Assembly: GCA_017416145.1 (NCBI GenBank)
Contig: JAFQDD010000024.1
Coordinates: forward strand, 17,881-81,880
DNA: 64,000 nucleotides
DNA from: Spirochaetaceae bacterium
GTDB taxonomy: Bacteria > Spirochaetota > Spirochaetia > Treponematales > Treponemataceae
Reading direction: 5' to 3'
Shown here: piece after piece, positions 25,200-33,552 of the stretch
Layout: every line of letters begins with the position of its first letter
Numbering within the stretch: the first letter of the stretch is position 1
Program-made: the position numbers and the translations under genes
Notes under the pieces: model-generated
Databases searched by the model: none
What the model was told of the DNA's origin: nothing
What the model saw: only the letters and a program-made list of their open reading frames with translations

Positions 25200-26180
25200 A
25201 TGGATACACCTGAAAATGGAGTAAGACAAGGTAAGAAACCTATGAAAGGTATTACTCCCTTTACAATTATTCTCATTTTAATTGCTATAGCTTTTGTGGT
25301 TTTTATTGGCACAAGTTTTTTTGTGGTTGATGAAACTGAACAGGCTGTAATCACAAGATTTGGAAAGTATTATAAAACTTTGGATTCTGGTTTGCAATTT
25401 AAGCTTCCTTTTGGAATCGATAAAAATTACAATGTTCCAGTAAAAGTTGTTCAAACAGAGCAATTTGGATTTAAGACTTTACAATCTGGAACTGTAAGTC
25501 AATATCAAAACGGAATTACAAAAGAATCTACAATGTTGACAGGGGATTTAAACATTGTAGACGTGGAATGGATTATTCAATATAGAATTGTGGATTCTGC
25601 TGCTTGGCTTTTTAATGTACAAGATAGAACTCAAACAATTAGAGATATTTCTCAATCTGTTGTAAATACTCTTGTTGGAGACCGTGCAATTCTTGATGTA
25701 ATGAGTACAGAGCGTACAAATATTGAAATTCAAGCTCAAAATCTTATGAACGAAAACTTTAACAGTCTTGGGCTTGGTATCAACGTAATCAGTGTGAAAC
25801 TACAAAATATTGTTCCACCAGAAGGCGTTCAAGCTGCTTTTGAAGATGTAAACAAAGCTAGTCAAGATATGGAACGCTTTATCAACGAAGGAAAAGAAGC
25901 TTATAACAAGGAAATCCCTTTGGTACAAGGTTTGGCTGAACAACAAATTCAAGTTGCAGAAGGTTATGCTATCGAACGTGTAAACAAAGCAAAGGGTGAT
26001 GTGGCAAGATTTATGTCAGTTTACGAAGAATACAAGAAAAATCCTGCTATCACCAAACAGCGTTTGTATTTGGAAACAATCGAAGAAATCTTTGCAACTT
26101 CTACAGGTTCTACTTTAATTGATAAAAATCTAGAAAATGTTTTACCAATTAAAGATTTGTCAAATGGAGGTAAACAATAA
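25200..26180 (+). CDS. hflK: HflK, SPFH-domain membrane protease modulator
   Basis: Membrane-anchored band-7 protein which, with HflC, forms a cage around the FtsH protease and moderates membrane-protein turnover. One membrane helix lies at about residues 20-42, then the SPFH domain opens with TEQAVITRFGKYYKTLDSGL, followed by a long helical segment. ATG 25200 is preferred over ATG 25188 because GGAGGAG lies immediately upstream of it; using 25188 would put the start on the ribosome site. The gene overlaps hflC by one base (TAATG). There is no ftsH in the window. Confidence 0.9.
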   Translation: MDTPENGVRQGKKPMKGITPFTIILILIAIAFVVFIGTSFFVVDETEQAVITRFGKYYKTLDSGLQFKLPFGIDKNYNVPVKVVQTEQFGFKTLQSGTVSQYQNGITKESTMLTGDLNIVDVEWIIQYRIVDSAAWLFNVQDRTQTIRDISQSVVNTLVGDRAILDVMSTERTNIEIQAQNLMNENFNSLGLGINVISVKLQNIVPPEGVQAAFEDVNKASQDMERFINEGKEAYNKEIPLVQGLAEQQIQVAEGYAIERVNKAKGDVARFMSVYEEYKKNPAITKQRLYLETIEEIFATSTGSTLIDKNLENVLPIKDLSNGGKQ

Positions 26181-27154
26181 TGAAAAAGTTGTTAATTGGT
26201 TTAACTGTTATTGTTGCATTGTTAGTTTTGTTTTTGATGATGGGACCTTTTTACATTATTGATGAAGGTTCTCAAGCTGTTGTAACTCGTTTTGGAAAAA
26301 TCGTTGATTCTCATACTGACGCTGGACTTTATTTCAAAATGCCTTTTGTTGATCAAGTAACTTTATATCCAAAAAGAATATTGTCTCTTGATGGGGAAGC
26401 ATATCGTATTCCAACAAAGGAAAATCAATTTATTATTCTAGATGCCACAAGTCGTTGGAGAATTTCAGATCCTGAAAAATTTTATCAATCTCTAAAAACT
26501 TTGGACAATGCTTATAATCGTCTAGCTGATATTGTTGACTCTGCCACAAGAACAATTGTTGCTCAAAACCGTTTAAGTGAAGTTGTTCGTTCTTCAAATC
26601 TTATCAATGAAAATATCATCACAGATGTTTCTTTAAGTGATTCTGAAAATCAAATTGAGTCTTTAATCAATGCAAGAACTACTTCAGAAATTGTAACAAA
26701 GGGGCGTCGCCAATTAAGTTTTGAAATGCTAGAAGAAGCACGAAAAATGACTGACGAATACGGAATTGATTTGATTGATATTTTGCCTCGTCAAATTAAA
26801 TATTCTGATGAAATGACAGAAAGCGTTTACAACAGAATGATAAAAGAACGTAATCAAGTTGCGGAAGCTTATCGCTCAAAAGGTGAGGGTGATAAAGCTG
26901 AATGGCTTGGTAAACTTGAAAAAGACAAACTTACAATTGAATCAGAAGCTTACAGAAAAGCAGAAGAAATCAAAGGTCAAGCAGATGCAGAAGCTGCTGC
27001 AATTTACGCAGAAGCTTATGACGTTGACAAAGAATTTTATTCATTCTGGAAGAGTTTAGAGTCATACAAGCAAACTTTCTCAAAATTTGATGCAACATTT
27101 ACAACAGATATGGACTACTTTGACTATCTATATTCTGCAGAAGGAAATCGCTAA
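26180..27154 (+). CDS. hflC: HflC, SPFH-domain membrane protease modulator
   Basis: Partner of HflK. An N-terminal membrane helix (residues 4-24) is followed by an SPFH domain starting EGSQAVVTRFGK, then a helical coiled-coil arm with the Ala/Glu-rich EAEKIRGxADAEA-type segment (here EEIKGQADAEAAAIYAEAY) typical of HflC. Length (324) is normal. Its start overlaps the hflK stop and is served by GGAGG in the hflK tail. It is directly followed, with no gap, by an unassigned gene probably translated with it. Confidence 0.92.
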   Translation: MKKLLIGLTVIVALLVLFLMMGPFYIIDEGSQAVVTRFGKIVDSHTDAGLYFKMPFVDQVTLYPKRILSLDGEAYRIPTKENQFIILDATSRWRISDPEKFYQSLKTLDNAYNRLADIVDSATRTIVAQNRLSEVVRSSNLINENIITDVSLSDSENQIESLINARTTSEIVTKGRRQLSFEMLEEARKMTDEYGIDLIDILPRQIKYSDEMTESVYNRMIKERNQVAEAYRSKGEGDKAEWLGKLEKDKLTIESEAYRKAEEIKGQADAEAAAIYAEAYDVDKEFYSFWKSLESYKQTFSKFDATFTTDMDYFDYLYSAEGNR

Positions 27155-28774
27155 ATGATAGAATACGGCAACGGGTTATTATTTATAGGTAAAGATTCTC
27201 TTGAAATTGATACAGGATTATCAGAAAGGGAAGCGACTCACGGAAAAGTTTTTCAAAATATCAATGAAAATGGAATTATCGTAAAATTAAAAGATGATGG
27301 AACATTTGATTTTGAAAATTATGCTTTTTCTGGAAATTATCTAAAAATTGCAAAGGGGAGAAAAACTGAATCAGTCTTTGTAAAGGGAAGTGGTTTTTCT
27401 GGTCGTCCTTTGTATGAGTTATTTTCCACTGATAAAGAAAAAGCAATTCAAGGCGTAAATTTACTTGCCCTTGCCGTAGAACAAGCAAAGCAAAAGGAGG
27501 TTTTTCTTCCAAATAATGGCCCACTGGGAACCATAATTGGTGAAGGTGAAAATGAAAATCAGATTTTGCTTTTGCCTTTTACAATTTTTGAAAAATCTCT
27601 CTATTCTCGAAATGACACAGAATATTCAAGATTTGCAGGGATTTTCAAAAAACCTTCTTTGTCAGATATTGACTCTTGGCGTTTTACTCTTTCGGTATAC
27701 GGATACAGACTTTTATCGGACTGTAATCCTTTTGACAATTTAGATTCCTCCGAAAGAATTTTGGATTATCTTGATTTTAATTTTGTACCTTTGGAAAATT
27801 TGGTTGCACTAAAAGATGTAACTGGCAAGGAAATTGATACAAAGCATTTATTTTCTGTAATTACAAATAATTTGCGAGTGATTTCTCCAGAAGCTTTGAA
27901 AAAAAACAAGCGAAATAAATATGCAAAATTAAAATCAATTCCTTTATCAACTATACCCTCTGGGTTTTCTGTTGAAATATTAAAATTTGAAGAAAATTCT
28001 GATTATCAAAAATTAAAAAAGAAAATTGATACAACAAGATTTTTCAGGAAAAACAGTTTCAAGTTCAAAGTTGCTGGGGGCGTTTTAGCTGCTTGTCTTT
28101 TTATTTTGGTTTCCACAATAATCGACAAAAAAGATGCTCCAAGTACTTTGGGGTTAACTCCAGAAGAAGCCATAGAAATGATGTATTCTGGTTTCAATCA
28201 CTTGGATATTGACATTTACGGTGCAACTCTTGAGAAAAAATCTATTGGGAAAGACTACGAAAACTTCATCACAAATATGTATGTGACTGGTCGTGTTCGG
28301 GAAACTTATGAGAGCGAAAAAGCAACTTATACTTTGGCTCAATGGGTAAATCTACGAAATCCAGTGTCAAGTTATTTCTTTGGGGTAACTGATGTGAAAA
28401 TCACTTTGTTAGAAGCTGGTGAAACGGAACGACGATATCGGGTGGATTATTACATTATGTATAATGAACCAGAAACAAATGTTTATGGGTTCAAAGAAAG
28501 TGATGTTTTGGGAATGGTTTTCAAAAAGGATAGATGGCTAGTTTCTTCTATAGAAACAACTCAAAGCGATGTAACTGTTGACGGTTTGGAATTTTACAAT
28601 GATGTGAAAACTGTTTGTGATAGTATTCCAGAAAGTGAAAAGCAAAGCCAAGGTGCAATAGTTTGTAGAGAATTAAAGCCAAAATACAGTTGGCTTCCAA
28701 CTCCAGAGGAAGCTGATATTGGTTATGCCGAAATAATCGATAAATACACTTCGATTTTCGCTGAAAAAGAATAA
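27155..28774 (+). CDS. Conserved membrane protein in the hflKC operon, possible pseudokinase
   Basis: I recognise no named family. The protein has a cytoplasmic N-terminal region (about 1-300), one membrane helix (about 303-322), and an extracytoplasmic C-terminal domain of 215 residues. The N-terminal part reads like a decayed protein-kinase C-lobe: a FLPNNGPLGTIIGEGENENQ-like stretch where a catalytic loop would be, then LLLPF, and DSWRFTLSVYGYRLLSDCNPF, which parallels the kinase alphaF region (DxWSLGxxLYELLxGxxPF). No catalytic HRD or DFG is present. ATG follows the hflC TAA directly, with AAGGA in the hflC tail, so it is cotranscribed. The pseudokinase idea is an inference from spacing and residue pattern only. 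Confidence 0.8.
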   Translation: MIEYGNGLLFIGKDSLEIDTGLSEREATHGKVFQNINENGIIVKLKDDGTFDFENYAFSGNYLKIAKGRKTESVFVKGSGFSGRPLYELFSTDKEKAIQGVNLLALAVEQAKQKEVFLPNNGPLGTIIGEGENENQILLLPFTIFEKSLYSRNDTEYSRFAGIFKKPSLSDIDSWRFTLSVYGYRLLSDCNPFDNLDSSERILDYLDFNFVPLENLVALKDVTGKEIDTKHLFSVITNNLRVISPEALKKNKRNKYAKLKSIPLSTIPSGFSVEILKFEENSDYQKLKKKIDTTRFFRKNSFKFKVAGGVLAACLFILVSTIIDKKDAPSTLGLTPEEAIEMMYSGFNHLDIDIYGATLEKKSIGKDYENFITNMYVTGRVRETYESEKATYTLAQWVNLRNPVSSYFFGVTDVKITLLEAGETERRYRVDYYIMYNEPETNVYGFKESDVLGMVFKKDRWLVSSIETTQSDVTVDGLEFYNDVKTVCDSIPESEKQSQGAIVCRELKPKYSWLPTPEEADIGYAEIIDKYTSIFAEKE

Positions 28775-28781
28775 AAGGCAC

Positions 28782-28832
28782 AAAAAAAAGCGTAAATGTT
28801 TTAGCTTCAGCTAATGTCATTTACGCTTTTTT
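28782..28832. terminator. Bidirectional terminator between the hflKC operon and recJ
   Basis: A long compound hairpin: AAAGCGTAAATG pairs with CATTTACGCTTT, and the loop holds a second stem (TTAGC with GCTAA around TTCA). It is flanked by an A tract on the left and a T tract on the right, so it can end transcription from both sides. It sits between two converging genes. Confidence 0.92.
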
Positions 28833-28838
28833 AATGTT

Positions 28839-30986
28839 TTAAACTTTTTCCATTTCCACAATGTTCATTTGTGGAGTTTCATTTCCGTTGTAAAGATTTC
28901 TTGTTGCTTCAAAAACGATATTAACTTTGTCCCCAACTGAAAAATCTCTGTTTAATCTTTCTGCAGCTTTCCAATAAATGCTTGGCCACTTGTATTTTCC
29001 ACAATCAATTGTTAGTCGCAAATGCTGAACTTCTGTTTTTCCCATAACATCCGCAGAAATGATTTTTGCATTTTTTACAAGAAATTTTAAGTTTGGATTG
29101 CCTTGTCCAAAAGGTTCAAAACTATCCACAAGATTTAGTAATTCTGGAGACATATATTCAAAGGGAAGTTCAGCATCAATAGAAATCTCAGTTTTTGTAT
29201 TTTCGGGAATTTCTAAATAACTTGCATATTCTTCTAAAGCTTTTTCTAAAATCGGAAGATTCTCTTTTTTTATGCTAAATCCAGCTGCTTCGGAGTGTCC
29301 GCCGTATTTTTCAAACAAACCACCTTGGATTTTACTGTTGCAGTAATCCAATATATTTTGTAAATCAACACCAGAAATTGATCGTAATGAAGCTCGGAAT
29401 AAATCCCCGTCAATTTGACCAATTACGATTGATGGAAGTTTTAGCATAGAAGAAAGTTTTCCAGCTACAATTCCAGTAACGCCACGATTGATTTTTTCAC
29501 TTTTTACATAAGCAATTTTATTTGAAAATCGTGGTAAGTTTTCTCGTACTTGGGAATCTGCAACAATTTGTGCCTCAGTTCCCAACTTTTTCCGTTCAAT
29601 ATTTAATGCCAAAATTCTATCTGCGATTTTTTCTCTGGTTTGAGGATTTTCTTCCAACAAAAGTTGCAAGGCTGTTTCTGGTTCCCCAAGACGACCAGTT
29701 GCGTTTAATAGAGGCACAATATTCCAAGATAAATCTGTGGAGCTAATTTTTTTGCCTAGCATATTTTGCTTTTGGATTAACTCGTAAAGTCCAGGACGAT
29801 ATCTTCCTTTGTTCATAGAAGCAATTCCTTGGCGAACTAAAATGCGGTTTTCGTTTTGAAGTGGCATAATGTCTGCAAGGGCGGCAAGGGCTACTAGTTG
29901 TAATTCCTCTTCTTCGATTTTTGGATTTTTGTTTTCGCTAATTTTCATTTGTATAAAAGTTATGAAAATATTGTAAAAGGCCTCGATTTCAGAAGATGGT
30001 GATTCTTGATATTTTGCGATTTTTGAAAAGGATTTTAATCGTAACAAACTTAATTCAGCCACAGATGGAATAATTGTAGCAATTTCTGGTCGAACATCTA
30101 GCATATTGATTTCAACATTTTGTCCAAAAATCTTTACAAGCATCTTTTTTTGTAGATTTTCATCCCATACAAAGATTTGCTGTCCCTTCAAAAAGTCAAC
30201 TAGTTTTGTTTGGTGTAAAGGCATAACTCCGGGAACGAAGGTTTCTGAAAGTTTGTCTTTGATAATCATATTTTCGATTTTTAAACATTCAATAACATAA
30301 GCGTCATTTATCGGATGAACATTTAGTAGACATATTTCTTGTTTATATAAAGGATTAAGGGCGAAACGCAAAGCTGTAATTAGTTTATAAACTACAGCAC
30401 AACCAGAAATATGAGGAAATGGATAACCGCAATCTTCAACTTTTGGATCAATTACGATTGCCAATTCTGGATAATTTTCGTCGTTTGGCTCGTGGTGATC
30501 TACAACAATTACATCAATTCCCAAATCCGCTGCGTGATCAACTTCTTTTTTGCAACAAATCCCATTATCAACAGTGATGATTAGAGTACCGTAATTTGCA
30601 GCAAAATTGTCAATTGCGTCTATAGAAAGTCCAAAATCATCGTCTCCGCTTGGAATCTTATACTGAACATCAATTCCAATGGATTTTAAATATTGATATA
30701 AAAGTGTTGTACTTGTGATTCCGTCCACATCTCGGTCGCCAAAAATTAGGACTTTTTCGCCTTCTTCTTTTGCATCCAAGATTCTGTCACAAGCGTCTTC
30801 CATTGTATCGAATAAAAATGGACAATGCAAAAATCTTTTATCTTGTTCCAAAAAATATTGAACTTCACTCCCTGTGACAATATCTCGTCTTGCCAAAATC
30901 GAGGATGTGAGTAAGTCTGTTCCATATTTTGTGTGCAAAGACATTACAAGTTCTTTTGCTATATTTTTTTTATTCCAAGTTGCCAT
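28839..30986 (-). CDS. recJ: Single-stranded-DNA exonuclease RecJ, with central insertion
   Basis: 5'-3' exonuclease of recombination and mismatch repair. DHH-family motifs are in order: FGDRDVDGITS (about 83-93), TVDNG (about 138), VVDHHE (about 160), a GGH near 569 in the DHHA1 domain, and the C-terminal OB-like end. At 715 residues it is longer than the usual 560-600. The extra length, about 150 residues between the DHH core and the ADIMPLQNENR segment, is charged and helical. An AAGGA-like site lies 11 bases before the ATG. recJ stands alone on the minus strand ahead of the bidirectional terminator. Confidence 0.9.
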   Translation of the reverse strand: MATWNKKNIAKELVMSLHTKYGTDLLTSSILARRDIVTGSEVQYFLEQDKRFLHCPFLFDTMEDACDRILDAKEEGEKVLIFGDRDVDGITSTTLLYQYLKSIGIDVQYKIPSGDDDFGLSIDAIDNFAANYGTLIITVDNGICCKKEVDHAADLGIDVIVVDHHEPNDENYPELAIVIDPKVEDCGYPFPHISGCAVVYKLITALRFALNPLYKQEICLLNVHPINDAYVIECLKIENMIIKDKLSETFVPGVMPLHQTKLVDFLKGQQIFVWDENLQKKMLVKIFGQNVEINMLDVRPEIATIIPSVAELSLLRLKSFSKIAKYQESPSSEIEAFYNIFITFIQMKISENKNPKIEEEELQLVALAALADIMPLQNENRILVRQGIASMNKGRYRPGLYELIQKQNMLGKKISSTDLSWNIVPLLNATGRLGEPETALQLLLEENPQTREKIADRILALNIERKKLGTEAQIVADSQVRENLPRFSNKIAYVKSEKINRGVTGIVAGKLSSMLKLPSIVIGQIDGDLFRASLRSISGVDLQNILDYCNSKIQGGLFEKYGGHSEAAGFSIKKENLPILEKALEEYASYLEIPENTKTEISIDAELPFEYMSPELLNLVDSFEPFGQGNPNLKFLVKNAKIISADVMGKTEVQHLRLTIDCGKYKWPSIYWKAAERLNRDFSVGDKVNIVFEATRNLYNGNETPQMNIVEMEKV

Positions 30987-31088
30987 TTCTATGTTGTTCC
31001 TTTTTTTCGGTTCTAAGTTTTTGAACCAAAAATCCTTATATAAATATTATGCTAAAAGATGAAAAAATTTGAATAAATTAAGGGAATT

Positions 31089-32408
31089 TTATGAAATTTG
31101 TTTAAAAATTAATTCATCTTTTGATATTGAGTTTTTTTCGTAAGAGAAAGCTTTTTCCAAGGCTGGAAGGGCAGAGGTAAAACATTCTTCATTTTTGCCA
31201 TAAACTTCCATTAAAAGCTCTCCTTTTTTAATAAGCTCTCCTTCTTTTTTGTGGAGAATAAATCCAGCGTCAGGGCAAACTGCATCTTCTGTGCGATTTC
31301 TTCCCACTCCCAAAGTAACTCCAGCTAAACCTGCTTTGAAGGCGTCTATTTTCAAATATCCATCTTCTGAAGCAAAGATTTCTCTTTTGTGGGAAGAACG
31401 TCGTTTTCCAACTTCTTCCATCAATTTATCTGGATTGCCCCCTTGCAAAGCTACGTTTTCTAAAAATAGCTCTAATGCTTTTCCAGAAGAAATAGCTTCT
31501 TTGCAAAGTTCAAGGGCTTTTTCTTTTGAATCTGTTATGCCACCAAGAATTAGCATTTCAACTCCTAAAGCATAAGTTAGTTCCATAACATCAGCTGGAC
31601 CTTTCCCTTGAAGACATTCTACAGTTTCTTCTATTTCCAAAAAGTTTCCTGTTTTGTAACCAAGTGGTGTGTTCATATTTGTGATTAAAGCTGAAGCCTT
31701 TTTTCCCATAGCCTGAGCTGTTTTTACAAGGGATGTTGCAAGTTCTGTGGCGGCTTCTTTTGTTTTCATAAAAGCTCCAGAACCATATTTTACGTCAAAA
31801 ACTAGGGCTTCAGAACCTTCTGCCACCTTTTTTGAAAGAATACTTGCTGTAATCAATGGAATAGATTCCACAGTTCCAGTAACATCTCTTAAAGCATATA
31901 AAAGTCTATCAGCTGGAACAATTTGCTTAGTTTGGCCAGTCATTGCAAAGCCAGTTTTTTGTAAGTAGGTTTTAAACTCCTCTGGAGAAATCTGACTTTT
32001 GTAACCAGTTATAGAATCAAGTTTGTCTAAAGTTCCCCCAGTATGACCAAGAGCTCGACCACTCATCATAGGAACTTTTACGCCACAAGCTGCCACCATT
32101 GGAGCAAGGGGAAGAGAAATCTTATCTCCAACGCCGCCGGTAGAGTGTTTGTCCACAAAAGGCCCAGTTAAACCAGACAAATCTATAACATCTCCTGAAT
32201 GGAGCATAATTTCTGTTAAAAGCCCTGTTTCTGCAAAAGTCATTCCATTAAAATAAACTGCCATTAACCAGCTAGAAATCTGATAATCTGGAATATCGCC
32301 CTTTACGTAGCCATTAATTAAAAAATCAAGTTCTTCTTTTGAAAGTTCGCTTCCCTTTGGATTAAGAATTGAACCTCGTTTTTTCATAATAATATCAACA
32401 GCTCTCAT
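31089..32408 (-). CDS. deoA: Pyrimidine-nucleoside (thymidine) phosphorylase
   Basis: Salvage enzyme that splits thymidine, and in the broad-specificity form also uridine, with phosphate into base and sugar 1-phosphate. The signature MSGRALGHTGGTLDKLDSI is present near residues 113-131, with the phosphate loop KHSTGGVGDK near 83-92. I place the start at ATG 32408 (MRAVDIIMKKR), because GGGGGAA lies just upstream; an in-frame ATG at 32420 contains that ribosome site. The window cannot separate thymidine-specific DeoA from broad-range Pdp, so the symbol is provisional. It follows recO after 26 bases in one probable transcript. Confidence 0.92.
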   Translation of the reverse strand: MRAVDIIMKKRGSILNPKGSELSKEELDFLINGYVKGDIPDYQISSWLMAVYFNGMTFAETGLLTEIMLHSGDVIDLSGLTGPFVDKHSTGGVGDKISLPLAPMVAACGVKVPMMSGRALGHTGGTLDKLDSITGYKSQISPEEFKTYLQKTGFAMTGQTKQIVPADRLLYALRDVTGTVESIPLITASILSKKVAEGSEALVFDVKYGSGAFMKTKEAATELATSLVKTAQAMGKKASALITNMNTPLGYKTGNFLEIEETVECLQGKGPADVMELTYALGVEMLILGGITDSKEKALELCKEAISSGKALELFLENVALQGGNPDKLMEEVGKRRSSHKREIFASEDGYLKIDAFKAGLAGVTLGVGRNRTEDAVCPDAGFILHKKEGELIKKGELLMEVYGKNEECFTSALPALEKAFSYEKNSISKDELIFKQIS

Positions 32409-32434
32409 AATTTCCCCCATTTTTTTGTAGTAAC

Positions 32435-33184
32435 CTACAAAATTGATATTCCAGCTTCTAAAGTCTGAAATTTGATTCCAATATTTTTTTGCAATTCCAT
32501 AAGCAAAAATTCCTTTAGGTTTTGCAAAGAATTTTCGTGAATAATTGCCTTTCTCACCACAGCAGGACTTTCTGTGGATAAAAGTTGCAAATATCCGATT
32601 GCTTCATCTGTAAAAGCAAAACAATCTTCGTGTCTGCAATTTCCACAAACAAATCCACTAGCATAACTAGAATATGATACCATAGTTTTTGTTTCCCTGC
32701 CACAAATACTGCAAAAATGTGGGTCAGGTGCGTATCCTAAAAATACCAAAAATCGCCACAAAAAACGAACTAAGCCAATTTTACATTCATCTTCAGAGGC
32801 AAGACACAATCCATCTAAAAATCCCTTTATTAAAATCCACAAAGTTTCCAATTCTTCTTGATGATGACCTTCCTTTGTTTTGATAACAAGTTCACTGCAA
32901 AGGGCTGCGGCATAAGTTTTGTATAAACTTTCCCGTATCGAAAGATGATATTCAGTTACATCAAAATCTGTGATTTTTGTGGATTTTCGCTTTTCATCCC
33001 GATAAAACCACATTGTTCCATAGTGATACGGAGAACACACTGAACGAAGTTTACTCTTTCTGCCACCGTAAAGCACAGCATCAAAAACACCGTATTCTTG
33101 GGATAAAACCGTGAAAATTCGATTATCTTCGCCAAATTGCCTTGAGGAAAGAATTATTACAGGACAAAAAAAGTTTCTATTCAT
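32435..33184 (-). CDS. recO: DNA repair protein RecO
   Basis: RecO loads RecA at gaps with RecR. It has an N-terminal OB fold (residues 1-80, with YGVFDAVLYGGRKSK) followed by a helical domain containing a four-cysteine zinc site: CSIC near 157-160 and CGNC near 177-180. Length (249) is normal. The ATG has no clear ribosome site at the right distance; GGAG is 19 bases away. Probably cotranscribed with the phosphorylase gene downstream. Confidence 0.88.
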   Translation of the reverse strand: MNRNFFCPVIILSSRQFGEDNRIFTVLSQEYGVFDAVLYGGRKSKLRSVCSPYHYGTMWFYRDEKRKSTKITDFDVTEYHLSIRESLYKTYAAALCSELVIKTKEGHHQEELETLWILIKGFLDGLCLASEDECKIGLVRFLWRFLVFLGYAPDPHFCSICGRETKTMVSYSSYASGFVCGNCRHEDCFAFTDEAIGYLQLLSTESPAVVRKAIIHENSLQNLKEFLLMELQKNIGIKFQTLEAGISIL

Positions 33185-33408
33185 AATATTTTTTTGTAAA
33201 ACTCCATTGTGTATATGCTAGAAGTTCAATAACAGAATGAACGCTATTGCATTTTTTTTCAATAACAATTATTCCACAAGTTGCACACGGAATGCTCGTT
33301 AGAGTCATTCCTGAAATTAACCCCAATCACGCAAGCAATTTATTCTATGTAAAAGAAAACTATCTCGCATATGCCCAGAGTCCAGAGGGCGGCAATGTTT
33401 ATACAAGG
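33185..33408. other. Intergenic spacer left of the palindrome cluster
   Basis: No convincing gene or RNA is seen. Translation of the plus strand gives an open frame from 33247 into the helicase gene, but it has no ribosome site and runs through the palindromes, so I do not call it. The recO promoter should lie in the part next to 33184. Confidence 0.5.
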
Positions 33409-33552
33409 TCGGGCATGGATGCCCGATTGTTGCATAGTCGAGAATTTTCAAAGAAAATTCTCGATGATACAAAAATTACAGGAAGTAATTTTTGTATCAA
33501 GGGTTTGAGGGGTGAAAAACCTTTTTATCGAAAAAAAGGGTTTTTATCCCTC
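33409..33552. repeat. Cluster of four consecutive palindromes at the helicase 3' end
   Basis: Four inverted repeats follow one another. (1) TCGGGCAT/ATGCCCGA at 33409-33426. (2) A perfect 12-bp stem with AAA loop at 33438-33464 (starts TCGAGAATTTTC). (3) A perfect 14-bp stem with AGGAA loop at 33466-33498 (starts GATACAAAAATTAC). (4) An imperfect long stem at 33507-33552. Three perfect stems in 90 bp are not expected by chance. The last stem overlaps the stop codon of the convergent helicase gene. A related cluster lies at 58605-58664. No T tract follows, so these are not standard terminators. Confidence 0.85.
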
